Positions 35,137 to 43,785 of a DNA stretch of 64,000 bases are shown piece after piece (position 1 is the first letter of the stretch; every line of letters begins with the position of its first letter). The position numbers and the translations under genes were made by a program. The stretch spans positions 1 through 64,000 of the forward strand of contig CAWIDG010000017.1 in assembly GCA_963834875.1 (NCBI GenBank), written 5' to 3'. The stretch comes from DATAGF01 sp963834875 (GTDB lineage: Bacteria; Actinomycetota; Thermoleophilia; Miltoncostaeales; Miltoncostaeaceae). The notes beneath the pieces were generated by a model, which saw only the letters and a list, made by a program, of their open reading frames with translations, was not told the origin of the DNA and did no database searches.

Positions 35137-36262
35137 CTACTGGTCCGGGAGGCCGGGGGTCGTCCGGACGTCCCGGATCTCCCCGCCCCCGTCGAGGAAC
35201 GTCCGCAGCCGCTCCGACCCGTATCCGTCGAGGTCGATGCGGTCGCGCGCGCTGGAGGCGATCGCCTGGCCGTAGGCGACCTCCTCCCGGCCGGCGGCCC
35301 GCTCGCGGCCCGGGCTGCGCCGGTACGAGCGCAGCCACCGGTAGATCCCCCTGCGCGAGTCGTGCGCGAGCCCGCCGGCGCTCGGGGCGACGTAGCGCCC
35401 GGCGGCGCGCTCGTCCGCGGCGGCGCCGGGGTCGTCGGGCCGGCGGCCGGAGAAATGGCCCTGCCGGAACTCCAGCCCGGCGCGGGCCGCTCGGTCGAAC
35501 GAGCCAGAGCAGGGGGATCTCCGCGAGCGCGCAGTCGTCGTACCCGCCGCCGACGTCGGAGTGGACGCCCGCGAACCAGACCTGCTCGAGCACCTGGTCG
35601 CGCGCCTCGTCCTGACGGTTCCAGAGGCTCGGCACGAACGGCCCGCGGGTCTCGTCGATCGCGAGCGCCTGGTACGCGAGGTCGACCATCGTGCTCAGGT
35701 CCGTGTCGTGGAACTCCCAGCGGCGATTGAGCACGTTGGCCCAGCCGGGCCCGAGCACCGGGATCCCCAGGGCGCCGACCGTGTCCCAGACGCCGATGAA
35801 GTGGATGCGCGGCTCGTGGGAGAAGGAGCGCCGGAAGAGGGTCGCCCGGGTGCCGCGCGGGTGGGACGTCGGGTCGCGTCCGCGGTAGATCGCGTAGGCG
35901 TCGCCCAGCCGGCTCGCGTGCTCGCGCCGCAGGATCCCGCTGTTGCGGACCATCCCGGCGGTGCTGCGCGCGGTGAACGCGCCGCGGCTGAAGCCGAAGA
36001 AGTAGAGCTCGTCGCCCGGCTCGTAGTTCTCGACGAGGAACCGGTAGCACTCGCGGACGTGCTTCGACAGCCCGAACCCGAAGGCCCCGCCCCGCAGCCG
36101 CTCGCCGGGGCTCGTGCCGAGCCCGGCGTTGTAGAAGACCCTCTGCGGGACACCCGACGAGTCCCGGTCGGCCAGGGCGAGCGCGACCTTGACGACGTTC
36201 GTCGGCGACACCTGGTCCGGGATGTTCCAGGTGCCGTCGCAGCAGACGACGATCCGCTTCAC
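35137..36262 (-). CDS. DUF2235 alpha/beta-hydrolase (Tle1-like phospholipase fold; frame broken near 35498)
   Basis: About 374 residues after correction. It opens with the family signature RIVVCCDGTWNIPDQVSPTNVVK; the nucleophile elbow is YFFGFSRGAFTARSTAG near residue 95, and VWFAGVHSDVGGGYDDCALAEIPLLWLV near residue 240 holds the conserved Asp/His region. The frame breaks at GTCGAAC (35494-35500, plus strand). Reading GTCGAC restores WLVDRAARAGLEF and the tail through DSRRGIYRWLRSYRRS to a TAG at 35137. The fold is shared with type VI secretion phospholipase effectors, but no secretion genes are near. Housekeeping lipid or ester hydrolysis is equally possible. Confidence 0.8.
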
Positions 36263-36384
36263 GCCGCAAGCCCCCCGGGGTCGCTCCGGGCGAGGCTATT
36301 CCATCGCCGCCGTCCGGCGGCGGATCTTCGGCTGCACGACCGGCGCGCCGACCCTCGGCCGGAGGTGAGGCGTAGTCTCCGCGC

Positions 36385-37237
36385 ATGATCGTCTGCGGCG
36401 TCAACCTCTCCGACGCGGCCGCGCCGGCCATCGGGGTCGCACGCCGCCTCGCCGCCGGCCTCGACACCGGCCTCCTCATCGCCCATGCGGTCGATGGGCC
36501 CGGCGACCAGGCCGACCGGCTGGCCGCCCTCCGCGACCAGGCCGGCGCCGGGGAGGCCGAGGTGCGCCTGCTGCCCCCGGGCCCGGCAGCGGACGCGCTG
36601 ATGGCCGCCGCGGTCGAACGAGGGCGCCGAGTTGCTCGTCGTGGGCTCGCGGGGGCACGCGGCACTGCGCTCGGGGCTGCTCGGCAGCGTGACGCGGGAG
36701 CTCGCCGCCCGCAGCCCGATCCCGGTGGTCGTCGTTCCGCCCCACTACGCCGGTGGGAGTGACGGTGACGGCGAGGGGGCGACGGTCGTCTGCGGCGTCG
36801 ACGGATCAGGCCACGCCGTGGCCGCGGCGCGGATCGCCGGCGGGCTTGCGCGCGCCCTCGGCGGACGGGTCGTGATCGCCCACGCCCTCAAGGACCTGCG
36901 GGCGACGATCGCCTACCTGGGCGCGCGCTCCACCCAGCCCCCGCTCACTGGCCAGCCCGATGCCCGGGAGGCCGACGCCGTGCAGATCGTCGAGGAGGCC
37001 CTCGGCGCGGCCGGCGACGGCGCGACCGGCGTCGTGGAGCCCGGCGCGCCGTGGGACGCCCTCCAGGCCGTCGCCGACCGGGAGGGCGCGCGGATGCTCG
37101 CGATCGCCGCGCGCGGACAGAGCGCGGCGCGCGCGGCGCTGTTCGGCTCGGTCGCGACCCGCCTCGCCGAGGAGGCGACCCGGCCCATCCTCGTCGTCCC
37201 CGAGCCGGCGGAGGGCGCCCCGCTCTCGCGGCCCTAG
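36385..37237 (+). CDS. Tandem universal stress protein (UspA) (frame broken near 36617)
   Basis: About 283 residues with two Usp domains. Domain 1 begins MIVCGVNLSDAAAPAIGVARRL and ends with LLVVGSRGHAALRSGLLGSVTRELAARSPIPVVVVP. Domain 2 begins TVVCGVDGSGHAVAAARIAGGLARALGG and ends LAIAARGQSAARAALFGSVATRLAEEATRPILVVP. The ATP-binding GxxG..GS pattern is clear in the first domain. The frame breaks at GTCGAAC (36613-36619); reading GTCGAC gives AVDEGAELLVVGSRG. Usp proteins bind nucleotide and help survival in growth arrest; partner and trigger are unknown. Confidence 0.85.
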
Positions 37238-37276
37238 CGGCGAGGGGACGGAGCGGCTGACCCCCGAGGTCGACCG

Positions 37277-37561
37277 CTAGCGAAGCTCGTCGCGCAGGTC
37301 CGGACCGCCGATCCGGCCGTCCGAGTGGATCGACCCGAAGCGGGCCTGGCCGCCGCGCCAATGGATCTCGCGGACGACGCCCATCACCAGCTCTGCCCGC
37401 TCGTCGTGCTCCATCTCCTCGAGCTGGCGCACCTGGTCGGCCGAGGCGCTCACGTCCCCGGCCTCGGCCAGCGCCCGCAGCGGGTCGCCGATGAGGGCCT
37501 CGCGGAACGCCGGGTCGGCGACCGCCCGGGCCCAGAGGGGGACGCCCTCCGACGGCTCCAT
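37277..37561 (-). CDS. Small NHLP/Os1348-like protein of unknown function
   Basis: A 94-residue protein: DPAFREALIGDPLRALAEAGDVSASADQVRQLEEM, followed by ERAELVMGVVREIHWRGGQARFGSIHSDGRIGGPDL. The first helix pair resembles the leader region of nitrile-hydratase-type (NHLP/Nif11) peptides, where DPxFRxxLxxDPxxALAEAG is common. No ribosomally-made-peptide maturation enzymes are near, so a stand-alone regulatory or housekeeping role is more likely than a precursor. ATG start; ends head-to-head with the UspA gene (40 nt apart). Confidence 0.6.
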   Translation of the reverse strand: MEPSEGVPLWARAVADPAFREALIGDPLRALAEAGDVSASADQVRQLEEMEHDERAELVMGVVREIHWRGGQARFGSIHSDGRIGGPDLRDELR

Positions 37562-37582
37562 GCCGGCATCATCGCACGGGGC

Positions 37583-38695
37583 TCACGGCGCGGCCACGAG
37601 GCGCACCTCGCGGCCGTCCGCGCCGGCCGCGACCAGGCGCATGAGCCTCCGGCCCTCCGCGGCGACCGAGGCGGCGGCCCGCTTCGGGATGCCGGTGTGC
37701 GTGACGACCAGCGTCGCCGCCCCCGAGCCGCGGTCGCCCTCGAGGCGCCAGAGCGCGCGCACGACGCCGTCCACCAGCACCGAGCCGGACCCGATCCCCG
37801 CGGCGGCCGACAGCCGGGCCCGGTCGGCGTCCGCGACGACGCGGCTGCGGTCGGCGTGCGACAGCAGGACGTTGTCGTACTCCGGGAGGAAGCGCACCGG
37901 CGCCGGCGTGCCCGGGTCGGGCCGCGGCGCGTCGGGCAGGTCGAAGAGCTCGCGCCCGCGCTCGTCGCGGAAGGTCCGCAGCCGCGGGCGCAGGCGCTCC
38001 AGGACGGCCCGCATGCCCGGCAGGCGCGACCACGCGGCGGCGTCGGCGGGCGCCGCCGGCCCGAAGGCCGCGAGGTAGCGCAGCACGGCGTCGTCGATCG
38101 ACGGCTCAGGCGGCGGCGGGCGGCCCAGCCACGACTCGGCGGTCGCGAGCGTGACCTGCGCCGTGCGCCCCCAGACGCCACGCGGCGGGACCTGTACGAG
38201 CGGCAGGAGGCACCGGCATGCATAGGCGAGGGCGGCGGCGTCGTGCTCCGGGAAGCCCTCGCGCATGATCGCCCGCAGCTCTCGCGTGCTGCGCGGCTCG
38301 GCGAGCGCCTCGCGCGCGGCCCGCATCACGGGCGCCAGGTCGACGCCGGCCAGCAGCGGCGCGTAGGCCGGGTGGCGCGAGAGCTCCGCGTCGAGCACCG
38401 GCTGCATCAGCGCGCGCAGCGCGAGGCAGTCCTCGGCGCTCACGAGGTGGATGGTGCCCCGCATCGCGGCGATTCGGACGGCGCGCCGCTGCTCGAGCAG
38501 GGCCGCCAGCGCCTCGGAGCGGAAGCCCGACAGTCGCGACCACAGCGCGGTGTAGGGGTCGAGCGGCTCCTGAGCCTGGAGCCCGACCAGGCGCTCGACG
38601 GCCTCGAGGGGCGGCACGTCGGCGCGCTCCAGCAGGAGCTGACGCGCGAGGAGGGCGCGGTTGAGGGCCCTCGGGCTGAGCGTCTCGGCCGCCAC
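37583..38695 (-). CDS. Winged-helix DNA-binding protein of the AlkZ-like (HTH_42) family
   Basis: A 370-residue protein with the family signature VERLVGLQAQEPLDPYTALWSRL near residue 30, RGTIHLVSAEDCLALR near residue 80, and a C-terminal FLPEYDNVLLSHADRSRVV stretch. In AlkZ/YcaQ the QxQ motif (here QAQ at about residue 36) belongs to the DNA glycosylase active site that removes crosslinked bases. This protein keeps it, but clade members vary and actinobacterial copies are largely uncharacterised. It starts at ATG 38695 and ends 22 nt before the small NHLP-like gene. Confidence 0.8.
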   Translation of the reverse strand: MAAETLSPRALNRALLARQLLLERADVPPLEAVERLVGLQAQEPLDPYTALWSRLSGFRSEALAALLEQRRAVRIAAMRGTIHLVSAEDCLALRALMQPVLDAELSRHPAYAPLLAGVDLAPVMRAAREALAEPRSTRELRAIMREGFPEHDAAALAYACRCLLPLVQVPPRGVWGRTAQVTLATAESWLGRPPPPEPSIDDAVLRYLAAFGPAAPADAAAWSRLPGMRAVLERLRPRLRTFRDERGRELFDLPDAPRPDPGTPAPVRFLPEYDNVLLSHADRSRVVADADRARLSAAAGIGSGSVLVDGVVRALWRLEGDRGSGAATLVVTHTGIPKRAAASVAAEGRRLMRLVAAGADGREVRLVAAP

Positions 38696-38721
38696 GAGGG
38701 CCCAGGGATATCACCGCGGGG

Positions 38722-39009
38722 TCAGCTCGGGGTCGTCGACGAGCCCTGGCCGTCACCGCCCTGCCGCGACCCGCCGGGGCAGTCGCCCCGGTCCGGCGCC
38801 TGCTGCTCGGGCGTCGTCGTCCCGTCCTGCACGAACGTCGTCGCGGCGCCGCCGGACGACGAGCCCTGCGACGCGCCCCCGTCGGCGAAGGCGCCCGTGG
38901 CCGCCAGGCCGAGCGCGCCGAGGCCGAGCGCGAGGGTCGCGCCGGCCACGGCGAGCCGCGTGCCTCGGCGGCGCCCGGCGGGCCGGTCCGTCTCGTCGGT
39001 CATCTCCAT
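38722..39009 (-). CDS. Small membrane-anchored or secreted protein of unknown function
   Basis: A 95-residue protein: cytoplasmic Asp/Arg-rich start, one hydrophobic segment (about residues 18-40, LAVAGATLALGLGALGLAATGAF), then a Ser/Gly/Thr-rich low-complexity tail with one cysteine (RGDCPGG). It may be exported (cleavage after FAD) or stay anchored. I do not recognise a family. Confidence 0.55.
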   Translation of the reverse strand: MEMTDETDRPAGRRRGTRLAVAGATLALGLGALGLAATGAFADGGASQGSSSGGAATTFVQDGTTTPEQQAPDRGDCPGGSRQGGDGQGSSTTPS

Positions 39010-39306
39010 CCTCCTGGGTCGTTGCCGGTCCCGCCCATCTCGACAGGCCGACCTCAGGAGAGGGTGAAGGCCGCCTCAGGATCCGGTGAGACCGGGACGG
39101 GCGCGAGCCGTGCGCGCGGCGCCGGCGGCCGACGGGCGGCCTAAGCTGGAGGCCTGATGGGGGCGGTTCCTGCAGCGGCCGTCCGCGGCGACGACCTCCC
39201 AGCCCTTCTGCAGCGGCTGCCCGGGGCTCGACGCGATGTGTCTGGTGGCGCTCGCCGGACCTGTGGGATGATCGGGCTCCGTTCCACCCCGGCCGCGGGA
39301 GCGGAC

Positions 39307-39654
39307 GTGTCGGACACCTTCCACAACGTCGAGGTGGAACTCATGGAGCCGCCCCGCTGGGGCGTCGTGCTGTCGGGCGATCTGGACCTGGCGGATGCCG
39401 AGGCCGTCCACCGCCTGCTGGCGAGGCTCGCCCGCGACGCGGCCCCGGGCGCGGTGCTCGTCGACCTGCGCGAGCTGGAGTTCATCGACTCCCACGGCGT
39501 CCGGGCCCTCTTCCGCGCCCGCGACGACGCCGAGCGGGCCGGAAGCCGGATTACGCTCTGCGCGGGCGACGGGGCGGTCCGCCGCACGCTCGACCTCGTG
39601 GACACCGACGGCGCGTTCGACGTCGTCGCCGAGCCGCCCGACCACTCCGGGTGA
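39307..39654 (+). CDS. STAS-domain anti-sigma-factor antagonist-like protein
   Basis: 115 residues from the GTG at 39307 (VSDTFHNVEVELMEPPRWGVVLSGDLDLADAEAVHRLL). The STAS fold is recognised by VVLSGDLDLADA, VLVDLRELEFIDSHGVRALFRARDDAE and the final VRRTLDLVDTDGAFDVV. The serine of DSHG is the phosphorylation site by which anti-sigma kinases switch such proteins. No kinase or sigma factor lies nearby. An ATG at 39268 would add 13 residues. Confidence 0.8.
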   Translation: MSDTFHNVEVELMEPPRWGVVLSGDLDLADAEAVHRLLARLARDAAPGAVLVDLRELEFIDSHGVRALFRARDDAERAGSRITLCAGDGAVRRTLDLVDTDGAFDVVAEPPDHSG

Positions 39655-39664
39655 GAGGGGCCCG

Positions 39665-40057
39665 CTACCAGTAGCGCGTGAGCGCCGGCTCGGCGCCGCA
39701 CGCGCAGCGGCCGTCCGGCGCCGGCCGCACCATGCGGCCGCAGGCGGCGCAGCGCGCCCAGAGGCCGTTCAGGCGGTGCGGCTCCCAGACGCCGGTCTGG
39801 CCGCCCGCGGCGAGGCCGCCGGGGTCCGGGGCGAAGAACGCCCGCATGGCCTCGCCGTGGGCGGGGCTCTCTGAGAGCCGGGCGACGTCGTCGGGGCCGT
39901 CCCACGCGGTGATCGTGAACATCCGGTTGTCGACCACCACGCCCACCCAGCTGATGAACCCCTGGGTCCCCATCAGGTCGGAGATCACCTCCCGGGTTCG
40001 GGAGCGGACCTCCTGAATCTCCTCCGGCGAGCGCGCCTCGAGCACCGTCAGGCTCAT
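39665..40057 (-). CDS. ABM-like barrel protein with C-terminal zinc ribbon
   Basis: A 130-residue protein. Residues 1-95 (MSLTVLEARSPEEIQEVRSR, MGTQGFISWVGVVVDNRMFTITAWDGPDDV) resemble an antibiotic-biosynthesis-monooxygenase barrel. The end RCAACGRMVRPAPDGRCACGAEP gives four cysteines spaced like a zinc ribbon. Function unknown. It lies 7 nt after the STAS stop in convergent orientation. Confidence 0.7.
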   Translation of the reverse strand: MSLTVLEARSPEEIQEVRSRTREVISDLMGTQGFISWVGVVVDNRMFTITAWDGPDDVARLSESPAHGEAMRAFFAPDPGGLAAGGQTGVWEPHRLNGLWARCAACGRMVRPAPDGRCACGAEPALTRYW

Positions 40058-40087
40058 CGCGCCGGGCTCGCGGCCATCGGTCGAGAC

Positions 40088-40540
40088 TTAGGTGCTCGTG
40101 CCGAAGACGAAGGGCCCGATCCGGTCGGGCTGCACCACCACCTGGAGCCCGAGCTGGCGCGGCACGACCGCGGTGTCGAAGTGGCCGACCACCGATCGGA
40201 CCCGGTCGCCCTCGACGGTGATCACGTCGGCGCCCGGCAGCCGGACCTCGCGCCCCGACGGAGGCAGCCCCTGGTAGGGGCCGGCGTTGGTGCCGGTCAT
40301 CAGCCACTGGGCGGCGACCGACCCGTCGGGGCGGACGCCCGAGCTCTCGATCTCGAAGGCGAGGTCGGGGAACCCGGCGAAGAGGCCGCCGGCGTACTGA
40401 GCGGTCGCCTCCGCGCCGATCCCGTCCGGGACGTTCGGGTCGGTGTAGGTGCCCCCCTCCGCGAAGACGGCCGCGATCGCCTCCGGGTCGCGGCGGTTCC
40501 AGGCCTCGAAGTAGCGCTCGGCCACGGCGGACGCGTCCAT
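40088..40540 (-). CDS. SnoaL-like/NTF2-fold protein
   Basis: A 150-residue cone-shaped fold of the SnoaL/ester-cyclase type: VAERYFEAWNRRDPEAIAAVFAEGGTYTDPNVPDGIGAEATAQYAGG, then GFPDLAFEIESSGVRPDGSVAAQWLMTGTNAGPYQG and LPGADVITVEGDRVRSVVGHFDT. Members act as cyclases, isomerases or have no known activity. Stand-alone gene 30 nt after the ABM-like gene on the same strand. Confidence 0.8.
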   Translation of the reverse strand: MDASAVAERYFEAWNRRDPEAIAAVFAEGGTYTDPNVPDGIGAEATAQYAGGLFAGFPDLAFEIESSGVRPDGSVAAQWLMTGTNAGPYQGLPPSGREVRLPGADVITVEGDRVRSVVGHFDTAVVPRQLGLQVVVQPDRIGPFVFGTST

Positions 40541-40638
40541 CGCTCACCTCCCGGCCGGAGCTTAGAGTCGTTGCGAGTGCCGTTTCAATCGCGTGCCTGT
40601 GCTCGCCGCGGGGCCCGGCCGCGGTGGAGGATGACGGG

Positions 40639-42237
40639 ATGGCCATCGACACGTTGCGCGCCCGCGGGGCCCGGTGGGCGGCGATGGCCGCGTTCGCGCT
40701 GGCCACGCTGTCCGTCATCGGACGCGCGCAGCGCACGCCGCTGCCGCCGCACCGCGGGATCCCGAGCGTCCCGGCGGCCGCGCCGGCCGCCGTCGCCGCC
40801 CCCGCCGAGCCGGCCGCCGGGGCGCGCACCGATGCCCCGGCGGCCCGGAGCAGACCGCGCGGCCTGAGCTGCGCGGCCCTCTCGGTGGTGCTCCCGGGCG
40901 CGGGGCAGATCCACGGCGGGGCCCGCGCCCGCGGCGCCGCGATGGTGGGCGTCGCGGTCGCGCTGCTGATCGGGGCGCTGGTGCTCGCCCGCCAGGACGT
41001 CGTCTTCCTGGTGGGCCAGGCCCTGCGGCCCGAGGTGCTCCTCGGCGCCCTCGCGCTGAACGGGGCGGTGCTCGTGTTCCGCGGCGGGGCGGTGGCCGAC
41101 GCGTGGCGGCTCGGGAGCCGGCCGGCGCGCCGGGCCGCGCGCGCGGCGCTGCTCGCCGGGCTGCTCGCGGTCGTCGCCGTCCCCCACGCCGTGGCGGCCT
41201 GGTACCAGTGGAGCGCCTACGACGCGGTGACGACGATCTTCGCCGACGTGGACCCGGCGGACGTCCCGTCCGGCCTGCCGTTCGGGCCGACCGACGGCGT
41301 GGAGCAGGACAAGCTGCAGGCGCTGCAGGCGCGGGCCCGCGCCGAGGCGGCCGCCGCCTGGCCGCCGGGGGGCCGCCTGACGGTGCTGCTGCTGGGGGGC
41401 GACGCGGGGCCCGGGCGCTGGGGACTGCGCACCGACACGATGGTCGTGGCGACCATCCACGCCCGCACGCGCCGGGCGGCGCTGCTCTCCCTGCCCCGCA
41501 ACATGGGCGGGGTGCCGCTGCCGCCGGCGGCCGCCGGCCTGGTGCCGGACGGGCGCTTCCCCGACATCCTCAACGCCCTCTACGGCTGGGCCCGGCGGTA
41601 CCCCGACCGCTTCCCCGGCCGGGACCCGGGCGCGACGGCGCTGAAGCAGGTGGCCGCCAACCTCACCGGCCTGCGCGTCAACTACTACGCGCTGGTCGAC
41701 TTCCGCGGCTTCGTCGAGATGGTCAACGCCCTCGGCGGCGTGACGATCGACGTGCCCAGGCCGGTGCTCGACCGCGTCTCCCCTCCCGAGGACGGCCAGG
41801 AGTGGATCCGCATCGACCTCCAGCCGGGCCGCCAGACGCTCACCGCCCTCGAGGCCTTCGCCTACGTCCGCGCCCGCAGCTACAGCTCCGACTACGAGCG
41901 GATCCGCCGCCAGCGCTGCGTCATGGTCGCCCTCGCCCGCCAGGCCGACCCCGCCCGCGTGCTCCGGGCCTTCCCGCGCCTGGCCCGGGCCGCGCGGCAG
42001 AACGTGAGCACCGACATCCCGCGCCGCGTGCTCCCCGAGCTCGTGCGGCTGGTCGCGGGGATCGACCAGCGCAAGGTCGTCTCGCTCGGGTTCGTGCCGC
42101 CCGCCTACTCCGCCGGCTGGGTGGACGGGGGCTATCCGGTGCCCGACATCCCGGCGATCCGCGCGGCGACGCGAAAGGCGATCGGCCCCGGCGGCGTGCG
42201 GGGGGCGACGACGCTCGGCGGGGAGATCTGCACCTGA
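40639..42237 (+). CDS. LytR-CpsA-Psr (LCP) family cell-wall polymer ligase
   Basis: A 532-residue membrane protein. Several hydrophobic segments occupy residues 10-190. The extracytoplasmic LCP domain then carries LTVLLLGGDAGPGRWGLRTDTMVVATIHA (catalytic Asp/Arg) near residue 250, ALLSLPRNMGGVPLP, VNYYALVDFRGFVEMVNALGGVTIDVP near residue 350, and LTALEAFAYVRARSYSSDYERIRRQRC near residue 405. LCP proteins transfer polymers such as teichoic acid or arabinogalactan to peptidoglycan. ATG at 40639 with GGAGG 8 nt before is preferred to the upstream GTG. The multi-helix N-terminus (usually one helix) is unusual. Confidence 0.88.
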   Translation: MAIDTLRARGARWAAMAAFALATLSVIGRAQRTPLPPHRGIPSVPAAAPAAVAAPAEPAAGARTDAPAARSRPRGLSCAALSVVLPGAGQIHGGARARGAAMVGVAVALLIGALVLARQDVVFLVGQALRPEVLLGALALNGAVLVFRGGAVADAWRLGSRPARRAARAALLAGLLAVVAVPHAVAAWYQWSAYDAVTTIFADVDPADVPSGLPFGPTDGVEQDKLQALQARARAEAAAAWPPGGRLTVLLLGGDAGPGRWGLRTDTMVVATIHARTRRAALLSLPRNMGGVPLPPAAAGLVPDGRFPDILNALYGWARRYPDRFPGRDPGATALKQVAANLTGLRVNYYALVDFRGFVEMVNALGGVTIDVPRPVLDRVSPPEDGQEWIRIDLQPGRQTLTALEAFAYVRARSYSSDYERIRRQRCVMVALARQADPARVLRAFPRLARAARQNVSTDIPRRVLPELVRLVAGIDQRKVVSLGFVPPAYSAGWVDGGYPVPDIPAIRAATRKAIGPGGVRGATTLGGEICT

Positions 42238-42305
42238 GCGCCCCGAGTGCGCCGCTCACCGGCCGACTAGGATCCCGGCACGGTCCCGCGTCCGGAGGGG
42301 GAGCT

Positions 42306-42707
42306 GTGCCCGCCGAGCTGATCCACACGATGATCCGAGTGCTCGACGAGGAGCGCTCGCTGGCCTTCTACCGCGCCCTCGGGTTCGAGGAGCGCGGGCG
42401 CCGCCGCGTCGGAGGGGACACGGCGACGGTGATCTTCCTGGGGCTCCCCGGCGACGGCGCCAGGCTCGAGCTGACGCTCAACGACGGCCGCACCGAGCCG
42501 TACGACGTGGGCGAGGGCTACGGGCACATCGCGCTCGTGTCGAGCGACGGCGCCGACGCCGAGATCGCCCGGATGGCCGAGCACGGGATCGCGCCCGAGA
42601 AGGAGCCGTACGCCCCGTACCCGGGCGGGCCGAAGATCTTCTTCGTGCGCGACCCGGACGGCTACCGGATCGAGGTCCTGGAGCGGAACCCGGAGGCCGA
42701 GCTCTGA
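42306..42707 (+). CDS. Glyoxalase I-like VOC protein
   Basis: 133 residues from the GTG at 42306. The one-domain VOC pattern is clear: ELIHTMIRVLDEERSLAFYRALGFEERGRRR, VIFLGLPGDGARLELTLND, YGHIALVSSDGADAEIARM and FFVRDPDGYRIEVLERN. The metal ligands His (IHTMIRV), Glu (LELTLN), His (YGHIALV) and Glu (RIEVLE) are all there, as in lactoylglutathione lyase. In an actinobacterium the thiol would be mycothiol, not glutathione. An alternative is a general VOC resistance enzyme. Confidence 0.85.
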   Translation: MPAELIHTMIRVLDEERSLAFYRALGFEERGRRRVGGDTATVIFLGLPGDGARLELTLNDGRTEPYDVGEGYGHIALVSSDGADAEIARMAEHGIAPEKEPYAPYPGGPKIFFVRDPDGYRIEVLERNPEAEL

Positions 42708-42723
42708 GGCCGGGGAGTGGCGC

Positions 42724-42746
42724 CGCCCGCGGCACCGCCGCGGGCG
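42724..42746. terminator. Bidirectional terminator-like hairpin
   Basis: CGCCCGCGG-CACCG-CCGCGGGCG forms a perfect 9-bp stem with a 5-nt loop between two convergent gene ends (42707 and 42757). No clear T-run; high-GC actinobacteria often lack it. Confidence 0.5.
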
Positions 42747-42756
42747 GGCCGTTCGC

Positions 42757-43785
42757 CTAGGGGATGATCACGCCGCGGCCGCGGAGGTTGCCGCCCTCCA
42801 GGTCGTGGATCGCGCCGTTGATGTCGTCGAGCCGGTACTCGGCCCCCTCGAGCTTCACCCGGCCCTGGCCGGCCAGGTCCATCAGCTCGGCCAGCTCGTT
42901 GTAGTTGCCGACGAGGCTGCCGACGACGGCGATCTCGCTGAAGATCATGTCGATGGCCGGCACCTCGATCCGGCCGCCGTAGCCGACCACCCAGTAGGTG
43001 CCGCCCTTGCGCAGCATCCCGAGGGCCTGTGGGATCGCGCTGCCCTCGCCGACGAAGTCGATGACCGCGTGGGCCCCTTCGCCGTCGGTGAGCTCCAGGA
43101 CCCCCTCCACCGCGTCGACCTTGGAGCCGTCGACGACGTGGTGGGCGCCGAGCGACGAGGCCAGCTTCAGGGCCTCGGCGGAGCGGTCCACCGCGATGAT
43201 CTCGGTCGCGCACAGCTCGCCGAGCACCTGCACGCAGATGTGCCCGAGCCCGCCGACCCCGATGAGCGCGCACTTCGTCCCGGGCTGCAGTCGCTCAGCG
43301 GCCCGCTTGGCGGCCCGGTAGGCCGTGATCCCGGCGTCGGCGTAGGGGGCGATCGCCTTGGGCTCGAGGCCGTCGGGGAGCTTGATGATCGCCCGCTCGC
43401 CGGTCAGGAGGTACTCGGCGAAGCCGCCGTTCGTGGTGATGCCGGGGAAGCTGAGGTCCACGCAGTGCATGTCCTCGCCCACCCGGCAGGCCCGGCAGAG
43501 GCCGCAGGTGATCACCGGGTGGACGATGACGGCATCGCCCGGCTTGACGTTCCGCACGCCGGGCCCGACGTCCTCGACCCATCCGGCGTTCTCGTGGCCG
43601 AGGATGTACGGGAGCTCGACGTCGACCTTCTCCTTCCAGATGCCCTCGATGATGTGCAGGTCGGTCCGGCAGAGGCCGGCGCCGCCGATCCGCACGATGA
43701 CGTCCGTCGGCGACTGGACCTCGGGCGCCGGGACGTCCTCGATCGACAGCTCCGAGTCGTAGGCAGGGAGCAGAGCCGCCTTCAT
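42757..43785 (-). CDS. Zinc-dependent alcohol dehydrogenase of the propane-monooxygenase-accessory type
   Basis: A 342-residue NAD(P)-dependent medium-chain dehydrogenase. Zinc site: Cys in GGAGLCRTDLHIIEG near residue 38, GHENAGWV near residue 64, and the structural-zinc cysteines in CGLCRACRVGEDMHC. Nucleotide fold ALIGVGGLGHICVQVLG near residue 173. Close relatives sit in operons with soluble propane/acetone monooxygenase (mim/prm), oxidising the alcohol formed. Here the monooxygenase is absent. ATG with ATGA-like overlap with the DUF59 gene. Confidence 0.88.
   Translation of the reverse strand: MKAALLPAYDSELSIEDVPAPEVQSPTDVIVRIGGAGLCRTDLHIIEGIWKEKVDVELPYILGHENAGWVEDVGPGVRNVKPGDAVIVHPVITCGLCRACRVGEDMHCVDLSFPGITTNGGFAEYLLTGERAIIKLPDGLEPKAIAPYADAGITAYRAAKRAAERLQPGTKCALIGVGGLGHICVQVLGELCATEIIAVDRSAEALKLASSLGAHHVVDGSKVDAVEGVLELTDGEGAHAVIDFVGEGSAIPQALGMLRKGGTYWVVGYGGRIEVPAIDMIFSEIAVVGSLVGNYNELAELMDLAGQGRVKLEGAEYRLDDINGAIHDLEGGNLRGRGVIIP

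Noticed and set aside
37241..37276. Inverted CTAGCGG/CCGCTAG pair between UspA and the NHLP-like gene
   Set aside because: Arms of 7 bases with more than 20 nt between them; too weak to call a terminator or operator.
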